A DNA stretch of 32,356 nucleotides, taken from Treponema sp. (GTDB lineage: Bacteria; Spirochaetota; Spirochaetia; Treponematales; Treponemataceae). The notes beneath the pieces were generated by a model. It was not told where the DNA came from. It saw nothing but the letters and a program-made list of their open reading frames with translations, and did no database searches. Within the stretch, counting starts at the first letter, position 1; each line of letters opens with the position of its first letter. The stretch is from positions 1-32,356 of the forward strand of contig JAKSTM010000024.1 in the NCBI GenBank assembly GCA_024402565.1, in the 5' to 3' direction. Of the stretch, positions 7,602-15,117 are shown piece after piece. The translations under genes and the position numbers were made by a program.

Positions 7602-9185
7602 TTAGAATAATAAAGTGAAACCTAATTCTAATTTTAGTGAATCCGAATCACCTGTTTCCATATAATTGAAGATTCCGGTTCCATTTAAATATAACAAAAA
7701 TCCGCTTCCCATTGGCATCCAGTTCAAGCCAATTGAACAAGAAACTGTTTCTTCACTTAAAAAGTTAAACATCGCTGACTCATAAAGAGTTACAGATGGA
7801 AAACGTTTATAAGCGATTACTTCACCTGCGGAAAGAAGATTTTTATCAAATGCACTATCAATCACATATTGAACATTTGTTGTTGCACTAAAACTTTTGT
7901 TTGCAAAACCAAGAAGAAGTCCCGTTCCAATTCCATCTTCTTTACCTGAATAATTAATTCCATATCCGTAACGAACAAATGCACCCCAGCACAGATTTCC
8001 AACATTTATATCAAAAGAATCTGAATAACGAAAATTTCCGGAAACACAAAATGGAAAAGAATAAGGATTATTTATAAAAGTCTGAAAACATGCACCACCA
8101 GAAAAATATTTATTGAAACAACCTGAAACTGAGGTTTCAATTCCTGTGCTTGAAAATCCATCTTCTTTTATTAATGGCGCTCCACCCGCAGCAACAGAAC
8201 CATATCTTATAGAAAAAGGTTCAATGGCTGGGACGTCGCCATATGCAAATCCAGAAACGGAATTATTCATCAATGGGAAACGCAAGTTACGATCAATTCG
8301 AACACAAGTTTCAAACGTCTTTCCATCACAATCCAATTCGAACCAATATAATCCGTCTGCCAGTTTACTTCCATCGTCCGCCCGTCCGTTCCAGACATAA
8401 GTCTGCTTCCAGGTTTCGAAGTCAGAATAATCGCAGGAATTTGTCAAAGTACCATCAGGAGCAAAAATCTGAAGCCTTGCGGATCCATGTCTTGTGACAT
8501 TAAATGAGACTTCAGTTTTTCCCATGTAATTTCTTAGGTCAGGATTAATAACATCTCGCGAAACGGAAAATCCAGAAAGAACAAATCCAGTTTCAATCAA
8601 TTCAGGCTTAATGTGCAAAACTGAATCGGGTTTAAGAAAAACTGTTTCATGGTAAGCTTCGTATCCAAATTTTGTAATTCTAATCTCGTGCTGCCCGGCA
8701 ATAATTTTTATCTTGTCTGTTTTTATCAGAGCATTATCTACATAAACTGAGGCATCAGAAGGAATTTTATGAAAACGAATTTCCCCAAGTTCTTCTTCCA
8801 TGAAACCTGTATAACTGATTTCATAACCAGAACGTGCCGTAACAGTGTAGACATCACTTTTATAAAAACTTTTTTTAAGTTCTAATCGATACTGTCCAGG
8901 ATATACATCTTCAATTGTTAACGGTGTGCGCCCCTGATAAAGTCCATTCAAATACACCTCTGCATTAGGTACATTGCTGTTTATTTTCAACGTTGATTTT
9001 TTTAGTCCGCTGATTCTTCTGGAATCTGTAGGTGGAAGGGCTTTTGTATCTGTAAGCTCTGCTACCGTTGCTACAACATCCATCAAATCAAGAACTAAAT
9101 CTAAGTCTACAGGAAAAGCCCATAAACTTTGTAATGAAAGAAAAATTACAACGCAACATGCAAAAAATTTTCTGAATCTTCTCAT
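7602..9185 (-). CDS. PEGA-domain protein with predicted C-terminal outer-membrane beta-barrel
   Basis: A 527-aa exported protein. Residues 1-23 form a Sec signal peptide (RRFRKFF, hydrophobic core, SLWA). Two PEGA-type domains follow: about 64-126 (INSNVPNAEVYLNG...GRTPLTI, with the PGQYRLEL motif) and about 134-196 (KIPSDASVYVDN...AGQHEIRITKFGYE). A FlgD-like Ig segment (about 205-298) contains VWNGRADDGSKLADGLYWFEL. The rest alternates polar and aromatic residues and ends LELGFTLLF, with a terminal Phe typical of outer-membrane barrels. I infer an outer-membrane protein exposing PEGA domains to the periplasm, possibly binding envelope polymers. The only purine-rich site, AAGGGG, directly touches the ATG, so translation may rely on coupling to radC, 15 bases upstream. 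Confidence 0.8.
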   Translation of the reverse strand: MRRFRKFFACCVVIFLSLQSLWAFPVDLDLVLDLMDVVATVAELTDTKALPPTDSRRISGLKKSTLKINSNVPNAEVYLNGLYQGRTPLTIEDVYPGQYRLELKKSFYKSDVYTVTARSGYEISYTGFMEEELGEIRFHKIPSDASVYVDNALIKTDKIKIIAGQHEIRITKFGYEAYHETVFLKPDSVLHIKPELIETGFVLSGFSVSRDVINPDLRNYMGKTEVSFNVTRHGSARLQIFAPDGTLTNSCDYSDFETWKQTYVWNGRADDGSKLADGLYWFELDCDGKTFETCVRIDRNLRFPLMNNSVSGFAYGDVPAIEPFSIRYGSVAAGGAPLIKEDGFSSTGIETSVSGCFNKYFSGGACFQTFINNPYSFPFCVSGNFRYSDSFDINVGNLCWGAFVRYGYGINYSGKEDGIGTGLLLGFANKSFSATTNVQYVIDSAFDKNLLSAGEVIAYKRFPSVTLYESAMFNFLSEETVSCSIGLNWMPMGSGFLLYLNGTGIFNYMETGDSDSLKLELGFTLLF

Positions 9186-9200
9186 CCCCTTAATTATACT

Positions 9201-9863
9201 TTATTCATCTTTTGTAAACAACAAACCCTTTTCTTTAAAACTAAAGTAACTTGTGCTGTTAATTACCAGATGATCCAAAATAGGGATGCAAATTAAATTT
9301 GAAGCTTTCATTAATTTTCGTGTGGTTTCGACATCGGCCTTTGAAGGTAAAATATTTCCAGACGGATGATTATGAACTAAAATCATGGCCGCCGCTCCAT
9401 CCTTTAAAGCGGTAACAAAAATTTCCCGCGGGTACACCACAGAAGAATTTATGGAACCAACACTAATCACATTAATCTGAATTATTTCATGATTACCATT
9501 CAATGTCACACAAATGAAATGTTCTTTTTCTTTTAAAGAATAATTTTGAACAAAAGGGAACAAATCTCCGGCATTTGAAATCCGGACACCAACGCATTCA
9601 TTTTTCCTCCTTCCATATTCAATGGCGGCAGCAACCTGAAGGGCTTTGTTCAAACCTATTCCTTTTAGGTCTTTCAACCTGGTAATCAATTCATCACCAT
9701 AAGTTGAATCAACAACATCATTTACTTTCTGTGCCAGACTTCTTATAGGGAAATCTTTTGTTCCAGAGCCCAAAATCATCATAAGGAGCTCTTCGTCGTT
9801 TGGGTAGTCTAGTCCGTTCTCCAAAGTAAGTTCACGGATCTGTGGTTTAATATTTTTTCGCAT
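9201..9863 (-). CDS. radC: RadC family protein (JAB/MPN metalloprotein domain)
   Basis: A 220-aa protein of the RadC/UPF0758 family. The N-terminal part carries a helix-hairpin-helix (LKDLKGIGLNKALQVAAAIE, about 64-82). The C-terminal JAB domain keeps the JAMM metal ligands: Glu114 (KEKEHF), HNHPSG (His164, His166) and Asp177 in PSKADVETT. The VGSINSSVVYPREIF and ILDHLVI segments are typical. Despite the name, a role in DNA repair has been withdrawn for the E. coli protein, and the biochemical function is not established. It is the first gene of the radC-PEGA-htrA-UPF0104-PTP operon; the ribosome site TAAGG lies very near the ATG. The promoter must lie in the 69-bp divergent gap to 9933. Confidence 0.93.
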   Translation of the reverse strand: MRKNIKPQIRELTLENGLDYPNDEELLMMILGSGTKDFPIRSLAQKVNDVVDSTYGDELITRLKDLKGIGLNKALQVAAAIEYGRRKNECVGVRISNAGDLFPFVQNYSLKEKEHFICVTLNGNHEIIQINVISVGSINSSVVYPREIFVTALKDGAAAMILVHNHPSGNILPSKADVETTRKLMKASNLICIPILDHLVINSTSYFSFKEKGLLFTKDE

Positions 9864-9884
9864 ACCTTATATTTGTCTTTTTTA

Positions 9885-9910
9885 TTCTATTTTGTGAAAG
9901 AAAAATAGAA
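9885..9910. promoter_or_regulatory. Inverted repeat in the radC/lipoprotein divergent promoter region
   Basis: TTCTATTTT (9885-9893) and AAAATAGAA (9902-9910) are perfect 9-bp inverted arms with an 8-base centre, in the 69-bp gap (9864-9932) between divergent genes. The position suits an operator controlling both promoters, but AT-rich sequence makes chance palindromes likely. Confidence 0.3.
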
Positions 9911-9932
9911 AATTTTCCGAAAATATTTATAT

Positions 9933-10652
9933 ATGAAACGAACTTTTATCTTTTTGCTGATTTCTTCAGCACTTTTAATTACTGCTTGTAAAACCACTTC
10001 CGAAATAAAAGAGGAAGATGAAAAAATAATTGAAGATACACAAGAACTTGAAAATCAAGAAGAAGATTATGAATCAGAAGATTACGAACTTTTAGAAGAA
10101 GTAGAAATTATTCCAGAGGTAGAACATCTAGAAGAAGCTGTTATTTCCCGAAATCTTTCTGACGAAGGAGTTTTATGTGCCGAAGAACTTTTTGATTTTT
10201 TCATGGAGCAAAATCCTGAAGCTGATCCGGAAATGATTCAACGAATGAGTGAATATTACATTGAAGAGTGTGATACAGAAGGGATTAATTCTGACTGCGC
10301 CTGGGCACAAATGTGTCTTGAAACCGGTTATTTAAGATTTGGAAATCTGGTTCAACCGGAATTTCACAATTACTGCGGACTTGGTGCCATAGATGAAGAA
10401 CATCCTGGAGAAATTTTTGAAACAGAAGAACTTGGCATCAGGGCTCATATCCAGCACCTGTTTGCTTACGCTAAAACCGAAGAAAATCAGTTGATTAACG
10501 AACTTATAGACAAACGCTTCAAATGGGTAAATCCCAAAGGCAAAGCCCCCACTATTTTTGAACTGGCAGGAACCTGGGCTGCCGACCGTGCCTATGGCAC
10601 AAAACTAGATGCCATTCTGACAAAAATGGAACTTTCCACTAGAATAGAGTAA
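9933..10652 (+). CDS. Lipoprotein with glucosaminidase (peptidoglycan hydrolase) domain
   Basis: A 239-aa predicted lipoprotein. The signal MKRTFIFLLISSALLITAC ends in a good lipobox (LITAC, Cys19). A strongly acidic linker (about 24-70, mostly Glu/Asp) leads to a domain resembling the endo-beta-N-acetylglucosaminidase family (PF01832, Bax/FlgJ-like). Family features seen: CAWAQMCLETGYLRFGN with likely catalytic Glu130, NYCGLGAI, FETEELGIRAHIQHL and LAGTWAADRAYGTKL. It probably cleaves or binds peptidoglycan glycan strands from the periplasmic face of a membrane. No Shine-Dalgarno is visible before the ATG. Its stop overlaps the pseudouridine synthase start by one base (TAATG at 10650-10654). 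Confidence 0.8.
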   Translation: MKRTFIFLLISSALLITACKTTSEIKEEDEKIIEDTQELENQEEDYESEDYELLEEVEIIPEVEHLEEAVISRNLSDEGVLCAEELFDFFMEQNPEADPEMIQRMSEYYIEECDTEGINSDCAWAQMCLETGYLRFGNLVQPEFHNYCGLGAIDEEHPGEIFETEELGIRAHIQHLFAYAKTEENQLINELIDKRFKWVNPKGKAPTIFELAGTWAADRAYGTKLDAILTKMELSTRIE

Positions 10653-11395
10653 TGGCTAATTCATATTTTTCAGTTATTTATTCTGATGAACAAATTGTTG
10701 TCCTGAACAAGAAATCAGGTCTATTAATTGCGGCTGACCGTTACAACCCAGATGCTCCACGTCTGGACCTGGAAGCAGAAAAAGAATTCGGACGCCTTTA
10801 TGCTGTTCACAGAATCGACAAAGATACATCAGGTATCGTCATTTATGCCAGAAATGCAGAAGCTCACAAAAATCTTTCAATGCAATTTGAAAAACGTGAG
10901 GTCCAGAAAACTTATCACGCATTGGTTTACGGACATCCTGTTTGGGAAAATCTTACGGTAGACCTAAAACTTCTTCCAGATGGAGACGCCCGCCACAGAA
11001 CTGTTGTTGATAAAAGACTGGGAAAACCTTCTGTTACTGAGTTCAGAAATATTGGAAGTTGCGGACCTTACTCATGGATTGAAGCAAAACCTAAAACTGG
11101 ACGAACACATCAGATTCGTGTTCACTTAAATGCTAATGGGCTTCAAATTGTTTGCGATCCACTTTACGGCGGAAACCAGAAACCGGTGCGCCTTTCGGAA
11201 TTCAAACGTAAATGGAATGGAGATGAAACAGAAGAACGACCTCTTTTAAGTCGCCTTGCCCTTCACGCTTACCGCATAAGCTTTACTCATCCGGCAAGCG
11301 GTGAACAGGTTACATTTGAAGCTCCATATCCAAAGGACATGGAAGCTACAAGAAAACAACTGGCCAAAGTTTTTGGAATTGACCCGCTGGTTTAA
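10652..11395 (+). CDS. RluA-family pseudouridine synthase
   Basis: A 247-aa RNA pseudouridine synthase of the RluA/RluD class, which isomerises specific uridines in rRNA or tRNA. The active-site motif HRIDKDTSG (residues 53-61) supplies the catalytic Asp56. Other family segments are KTYHALVYG, PKTGRTHQIRVHL and CDPLYGG. The N-terminus begins directly with the catalytic fold (VIYSDEQIVVLNKKSGLL) and has no S4 RNA-binding domain, so it resembles RluA/TruC-size enzymes rather than RluC/D. The target position cannot be inferred. It is translationally coupled to the lipoprotein gene upstream. Its TAA abuts the opposing pyrE stop with no gap (TAATTA at 11393-11398). Confidence 0.92.
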   Translation: MANSYFSVIYSDEQIVVLNKKSGLLIAADRYNPDAPRLDLEAEKEFGRLYAVHRIDKDTSGIVIYARNAEAHKNLSMQFEKREVQKTYHALVYGHPVWENLTVDLKLLPDGDARHRTVVDKRLGKPSVTEFRNIGSCGPYSWIEAKPKTGRTHQIRVHLNANGLQIVCDPLYGGNQKPVRLSEFKRKWNGDETEERPLLSRLALHAYRISFTHPASGEQVTFEAPYPKDMEATRKQLAKVFGIDPLV

Positions 11396-12067
11396 TTACT
11401 TACACCCGTATTCTTTGTAATATGCATCGATGCGGGTTTTAATTTCTGGAGTGATTACTTTTTTGTCGCCATTTGTATAAAGGGCTTCAACAACATCATC
11501 CATTGTTACAATGGCACATGTTTTAAATCCGTATTTTTCAGTAATCATTTCCAGAGCAGACTTGTTTGTATCAAGTCCTTTTTCCATTCTGTTCAAACTG
11601 ATTATTTCACCAACGATTTCAACTTTTCCCTGGGCTGTTACAATTGGGTAAGTTTCTTCAATTGATTTTCCGGAAGTTGTAACGTCTTCAATAATAACAA
11701 CGCGATCTCCATCTTTGATTTTACTTCCAAGAAGAATACCTGCGTCACCATGATCTTTAGCTTCTTTACGATTTGAACAATAACGGATTTCTTTTCCATA
11801 AAGTTCAGAATAAGCCATAGCTGTACAAACAGCCAGTGGAATACCTTTATAAGCAGGTCCGAAGAAAACATCAAAGTTGTCTCCGAAATTTTCATGAATT
11901 GACTGAGCATAAAATCTTCCCAGTCTAATAAGCTGACTGCCTGTAACATAAGCACCGGCATTCATAAAGAACGGAGATTTACGTCCGCTTTTCAGTGTAA
12001 AATCGCCAAATTTAAGAACCTGGCTTTCAAGCATAAAATTAATAAAATCTACTTTGTATTGATCCAT
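11396..12067 (-). CDS. pyrE: Orotate phosphoribosyltransferase
   Basis: A 223-aa type-I phosphoribosyltransferase that joins orotate to PRPP, giving OMP in de novo pyrimidine synthesis. The PRPP-binding loop is VVIIEDVTTSGKS (about 123-135). The N-terminal FTLKSGRKSPFFMNAG and FFGPAYKGIPLA segments are typical PyrE, and the KEAKDHGDAG stretch corresponds to the flexible catalytic loop. The length fits the longer E. coli-like class. It starts 21 bases after the stop of the 778-aa gene and is probably cotranscribed with it; the nearest purine-rich site (AAAGAGAG) is rather far from the ATG. Its stop is back-to-back with the convergent pseudouridine synthase stop, leaving no room for a terminator. 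Confidence 0.96.
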   Translation of the reverse strand: MDQYKVDFINFMLESQVLKFGDFTLKSGRKSPFFMNAGAYVTGSQLIRLGRFYAQSIHENFGDNFDVFFGPAYKGIPLAVCTAMAYSELYGKEIRYCSNRKEAKDHGDAGILLGSKIKDGDRVVIIEDVTTSGKSIEETYPIVTAQGKVEIVGEIISLNRMEKGLDTNKSALEMITEKYGFKTCAIVTMDDVVEALYTNGDKKVITPEIKTRIDAYYKEYGCK

Positions 12068-12088
12068 AATACTTAAATCTTACTCTCT

Positions 12089-14425
12089 TTAGTTATTATA
12101 GTCGAGTGAAAACTTCGGAAGCTGCAAAAATGGTGTGTAAACAATTTCCCCAGGCTCCACTTCATTCTGATGAAGTACACTGTCCAGAATAGAAATTCCT
12201 GAATCTATGTAAACAGGCTTTTCCCGAGTTCCAAGGGCAGGCTTTCTGAACAGATCACTAGCTTCAGGCGCTGTTCCTGTAAACGGAGTGTCTTTCTTAA
12301 TATCTGGAAGAAGCCGCGAATAATCGCCGGAATTATTCCAGTACATATAACCATGATCAACAGAATCGCGAACTCCGAAAATCTGTTTCTGAATATAATC
12401 TGTATCATAGTACAAACGATCATAACTTACGTTCAAATAAAAAGCCTGAACCCAAGGACGAATTATTGCACGATTGCGGCAGATTACTGTGTTTCGGAAA
12501 GTACCGTAATAATAGATGCGATATGTTCTGTCTGCTACCGGCTGATAATTCAGGAAAGTCTGCTCAAAATGGCTTGGATAAAACATTGGCCCAATTACGT
12601 CGACATACTCACATAATGTTTCTGCATCCTGCCCTGTTCGAGTTCCAGAACGATACCAGCCGTTTGCTCCATAAATATCAATTCCAATTGGTGCATTAAT
12701 ATTTTCTCGTGCATAAGAAAGGAACGAGATGAGAGCCGATTCCTTATCCATTCCTGCATCCTGCCAGCGATACTGTGCATTGCGAAGGTTGTAACCGTCA
12801 GTTGGGAAACGAATATAGTCAAACTGAATTTCATCAAAACCGCGGGAGATCAATTCATTTGCAATTTGAACATTGTATTCCCAAACTTCCTGACAATATT
12901 CATCAACCCAGTTTTCATCATAATAAACTGGAGTCTTTTTAATTACTTTTCCAGACTCATCTTTTTCTTCATCGTAATCTTTTATTCCGACCCACGGACG
13001 ATTGTTCACTTTATCCCAAACCGCATATCGGGCACCACCGTAGCTTGCCAGATTTTTATCTTTGAAAACGACAATTCGTGCGATCAAATAAATGTCATCT
13101 TTTTTAAACTCACTGACAAAATCATCAAGCTTCAAAGCATACATTGAAGTTTTTGCTTTTTTCAAAACATTCGAGTCTTTTGAATCATAACGCAAAAGCC
13201 CGTAGTCATCTTTCATATCGATAACAACACTATTTAAATCATTGTCTTTTAAAATCTTTTTACAGGCTGCCATTCCTTCCGGAGTACGACATCGATATGC
13301 AGATGCATAAATTGATTTTTTTCCGTCAGCAATTTCTCCATATGGAGTGTTTATGGTTCCCGGATATAGAAGCCACAATTCATTTAAAGTTACAGGTTTT
13401 CTAAAGCCTGACCGATTCGAAGGAACATAAGCGGCATTCACCATCCCCTGAACAGAACTGAAAGCTTTGTGCCATTCTGAAACTGCATTCGGCGTGCCCG
13501 GACTTTCAAGAGTCTGCAAATCTACGGAACCAAAACCTTCCACCGTCGTAAACATAAGAACGTTACCAACCAAAGAAAGCCCGTCAATAACACTTAATAT
13601 TTCTTTGTCTTTATAAATCAGTTCAGCCTTTTTTTCCTGCCAGTTGAAACGATAAATCCGTGGAAGATAAGTTTGCGACACATATATTTCAGAAACTGTT
13701 TGACCGTCTACACCTGATTTTCCAACCACAAAAATGTCGGAAATCTCATCGGTTGTAGTCAAAGATTTCATACATTCAAAACCTTCATCTACATCGTTCC
13801 AGATTATTTTTGCATCATCAGGAAAACAATAAGAAAAACCTAAAAGTGGATGACTCATAAAAACCACAGAACGGTTTTCCAGTGTGGCCACTGCAACTGC
13901 TTTTATTCCTGGTGTAATCATGCTCATGGAACCTAATGCTTTCCAGCTCATTCCCATGTCGCGAGAAATATAAACCTGCTTCTTTGTAGCTGTGACTATT
14001 TCATTTTGATTAAGAGGATTTACATTCAAATCCTCAAGTGTATTTATCTGTTCTTCGGTCCAGGCTTTTGTCCCGTCATATTTTTTTACTGTTAAAAAAG
14101 GAAGCCCCGAATTTCGTTCTTCAAAAGTTTTTAAATCAGATGTGTAAACAATGCCCCTTGTGGTGCGAAGTAGCCAGCCTTCCTTTTCTTCACCATTTTT
14201 TTCAATGTGAATAATCTGGTCTACGCGTCCTTCTGTCCATAACGGAATTGCATTATTGGAACTGGTAACACGGAAAAGTCCCTTATCTGATCCAACTAAG
14301 AAATTTGAATTGTCCTTTTCACCAGTTGCCGTCACCTCGGGCAGCTGGTACAGAGGTTTAATCTCCTGAGCCGACAATGGCGCCGTGCCCAAAAGTAATA
14401 CGAGTACGAAAATGAGAATAGTCAT
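12089..14425 (-). CDS. Secreted DUF4015-type putative glycoside hydrolase
   Basis: A 778-aa exported protein. Residues 1-20 look like a signal peptide (hydrophobic core, PLSAQ) but lack the usual basic N-terminal residue; no alternative start exists upstream before an in-frame TGA. Residues about 40-330 resemble a beta-propeller with a BNR/Asp-box (SRDMGMSW at 154-161) and similar strands (GIVYTSDLKTFEE). Residues about 368-700 match the DUF4015 putative glycosyl hydrolase (TIM-barrel-like) family (PF13200): SIYASAYRC, NSVVIDMKDDYG, DEIQFDYIRFPTDG (Asp536), IGIDIYG, IGPMFYPSHF, IRPWVQ and YMYWNN. The acidic residues in VIDMKDD and FDYIRFP are candidate active-site positions. The substrate is unknown; family members may act on extracellular polysaccharide or their own matrix. 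It precedes pyrE by 21 bases. Confidence 0.78.
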   Translation of the reverse strand: MTILIFVLVLLLGTAPLSAQEIKPLYQLPEVTATGEKDNSNFLVGSDKGLFRVTSSNNAIPLWTEGRVDQIIHIEKNGEEKEGWLLRTTRGIVYTSDLKTFEERNSGLPFLTVKKYDGTKAWTEEQINTLEDLNVNPLNQNEIVTATKKQVYISRDMGMSWKALGSMSMITPGIKAVAVATLENRSVVFMSHPLLGFSYCFPDDAKIIWNDVDEGFECMKSLTTTDEISDIFVVGKSGVDGQTVSEIYVSQTYLPRIYRFNWQEKKAELIYKDKEILSVIDGLSLVGNVLMFTTVEGFGSVDLQTLESPGTPNAVSEWHKAFSSVQGMVNAAYVPSNRSGFRKPVTLNELWLLYPGTINTPYGEIADGKKSIYASAYRCRTPEGMAACKKILKDNDLNSVVIDMKDDYGLLRYDSKDSNVLKKAKTSMYALKLDDFVSEFKKDDIYLIARIVVFKDKNLASYGGARYAVWDKVNNRPWVGIKDYDEEKDESGKVIKKTPVYYDENWVDEYCQEVWEYNVQIANELISRGFDEIQFDYIRFPTDGYNLRNAQYRWQDAGMDKESALISFLSYARENINAPIGIDIYGANGWYRSGTRTGQDAETLCEYVDVIGPMFYPSHFEQTFLNYQPVADRTYRIYYYGTFRNTVICRNRAIIRPWVQAFYLNVSYDRLYYDTDYIQKQIFGVRDSVDHGYMYWNNSGDYSRLLPDIKKDTPFTGTAPEASDLFRKPALGTREKPVYIDSGISILDSVLHQNEVEPGEIVYTPFLQLPKFSLDYNN

Positions 14426-14536
14426 ATTACTATCATCGGAGGATTTTCAGACGGATGTTAGAGATTTTTAAAGAAGAAGCCCCTTACGGTAGCGGACCAA
14501 TGCAGAAGCTACACCAGCGGCAGCTCGCAAGCGGGC

Positions 14537-14768
14537 ATTGCTGTGAGCGCGGAAAGTTTGCTGTAAGCGCGCAATTTTGACATGGACTTTTCAAATTTGC
14601 TGTGGGCGGGGACATTGCTGTGGGGGCGGAAAGTTTGCTGTAAGCGCGCAATTTGGGCGTAGACTTTCCAAATTTGCTGTGGGCGGGGCATTGCTGTGAG
14701 CACGAAAAGTTTGCTGTGGACGCGAAACTTTGTCGTGGGGGCGGAAAGTTTGCTGTGGGCGGGGCGGC
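14537..14768. repeat. Ten-copy degenerate ~20-bp GC-rich tandem array
   Basis: TTGCTGT (once TTGTCGT, 14730) recurs at 14538, 14558, 14597, 14615, 14635, 14674, 14691, 14711, 14730 and 14750, i.e. steps of 20, 39, 18, 20, 39, 17, 20, 19, 20. Each core is followed by (G/A)RGCGCGGAAAG-like sequence. The first six copies form two 77-bp super-units (20+39+18); a third super-unit begins at 14691 but lacks the 39-bp member. The 39-bp members contain an inverted repeat: 14573-14580 with 14591-14597, and 14650-14656 with 14668-14674. It is G-rich in an AT-rich genome. It lies between the divergently placed repeat array and the 5' side of the DUF4015 gene. Confidence 0.85.
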
Positions 14769-14782
14769 TTTTTTCCGAAAAT

Positions 14783-14991
14783 CTCACACCAAATGACTTC
14801 TTTCAGGCAAAAGGTGTGAGTTTTTCACAAAGTTTTGTTCATCCGCCCTGTGACTTTACGAAAAAAACCACACCAAAATGCCAAGACCCCCAAAAGGTGT
14901 GAGTTTTTCCCCATTCTTTACCGGCCAACCACTATTTTTCACAAAAAAACTCACTCCAAAATGCCAAGCCCCCTCAAAAGGTGTGAGTTTT
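14783..14991. repeat. Three tandem ~84-bp units with terminator-like hairpins
   Basis: GGTGTGAG recurs at 14813, 14896 and 14980 (83- and 84-bp steps), each followed by a T-run. Each is preceded by a complementary arm: CTCACACC (14783-14790), CCACACC (14868-14874), CTCACTCC (14950-14957). The intervening bases are also shared (CCAAAATGCCAAG...CCCC...CAAAAGG in units 2 and 3). A-runs lie left of units 2 and 3 (14861-14867 and 14943-14949) and T-runs lie right, so these hairpins could terminate transcription in either direction. They are likely the end region for the giant minus-strand gene that stops at 15118. Confidence 0.8.
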
Positions 14992-15079
14992 CAGCTATTT
15001 TTCTATCCAGAAAAAAGAAATCCCTCTGACGAAGTTCGCAGTTCATCGCCAGTGGGGAAGGAGTGTGTTTACTTATTAT

Positions 15080-15092
15080 GCGCAAGTTGCGC
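15080..15092. terminator. Short hairpin just after the giant gene
   Basis: GCGCAA (15080-15085) and TTGCGC (15087-15092) are perfect inverted arms, 26 bases beyond the minus-strand stop. No T-run follows on the minus strand, so it is a weak terminator at best; the T-flanked hairpins at 14783-14991 are better candidates. Nothing else is recognisable between 14992 and 15117. Confidence 0.3.
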
Positions 15093-15117
15093 CTAATTCA
15101 TGTTTTTAAGTGCCCCC

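Noticed and set aside
14537..14768. CRISPR array
   Set aside because: The repeats are degenerate, contiguous and lack unique spacers of constant length; no cas genes are nearby.
14509..14787. Minus-strand 92-aa reading frame over the 20-bp array
   Set aside because: The peptide is just the translated repeat (AHSKL-type units), the unit steps are not multiples of three, and no ribosome site is evident.
14696..15096. Plus-strand small reading frames (60-72 aa) over the hairpin repeats
   Set aside because: They arise from repeated DNA in different frames, with shared KGVSF and TPKCQ peptides explained by the 84-bp unit. One step is 83 bp, which breaks the frame.
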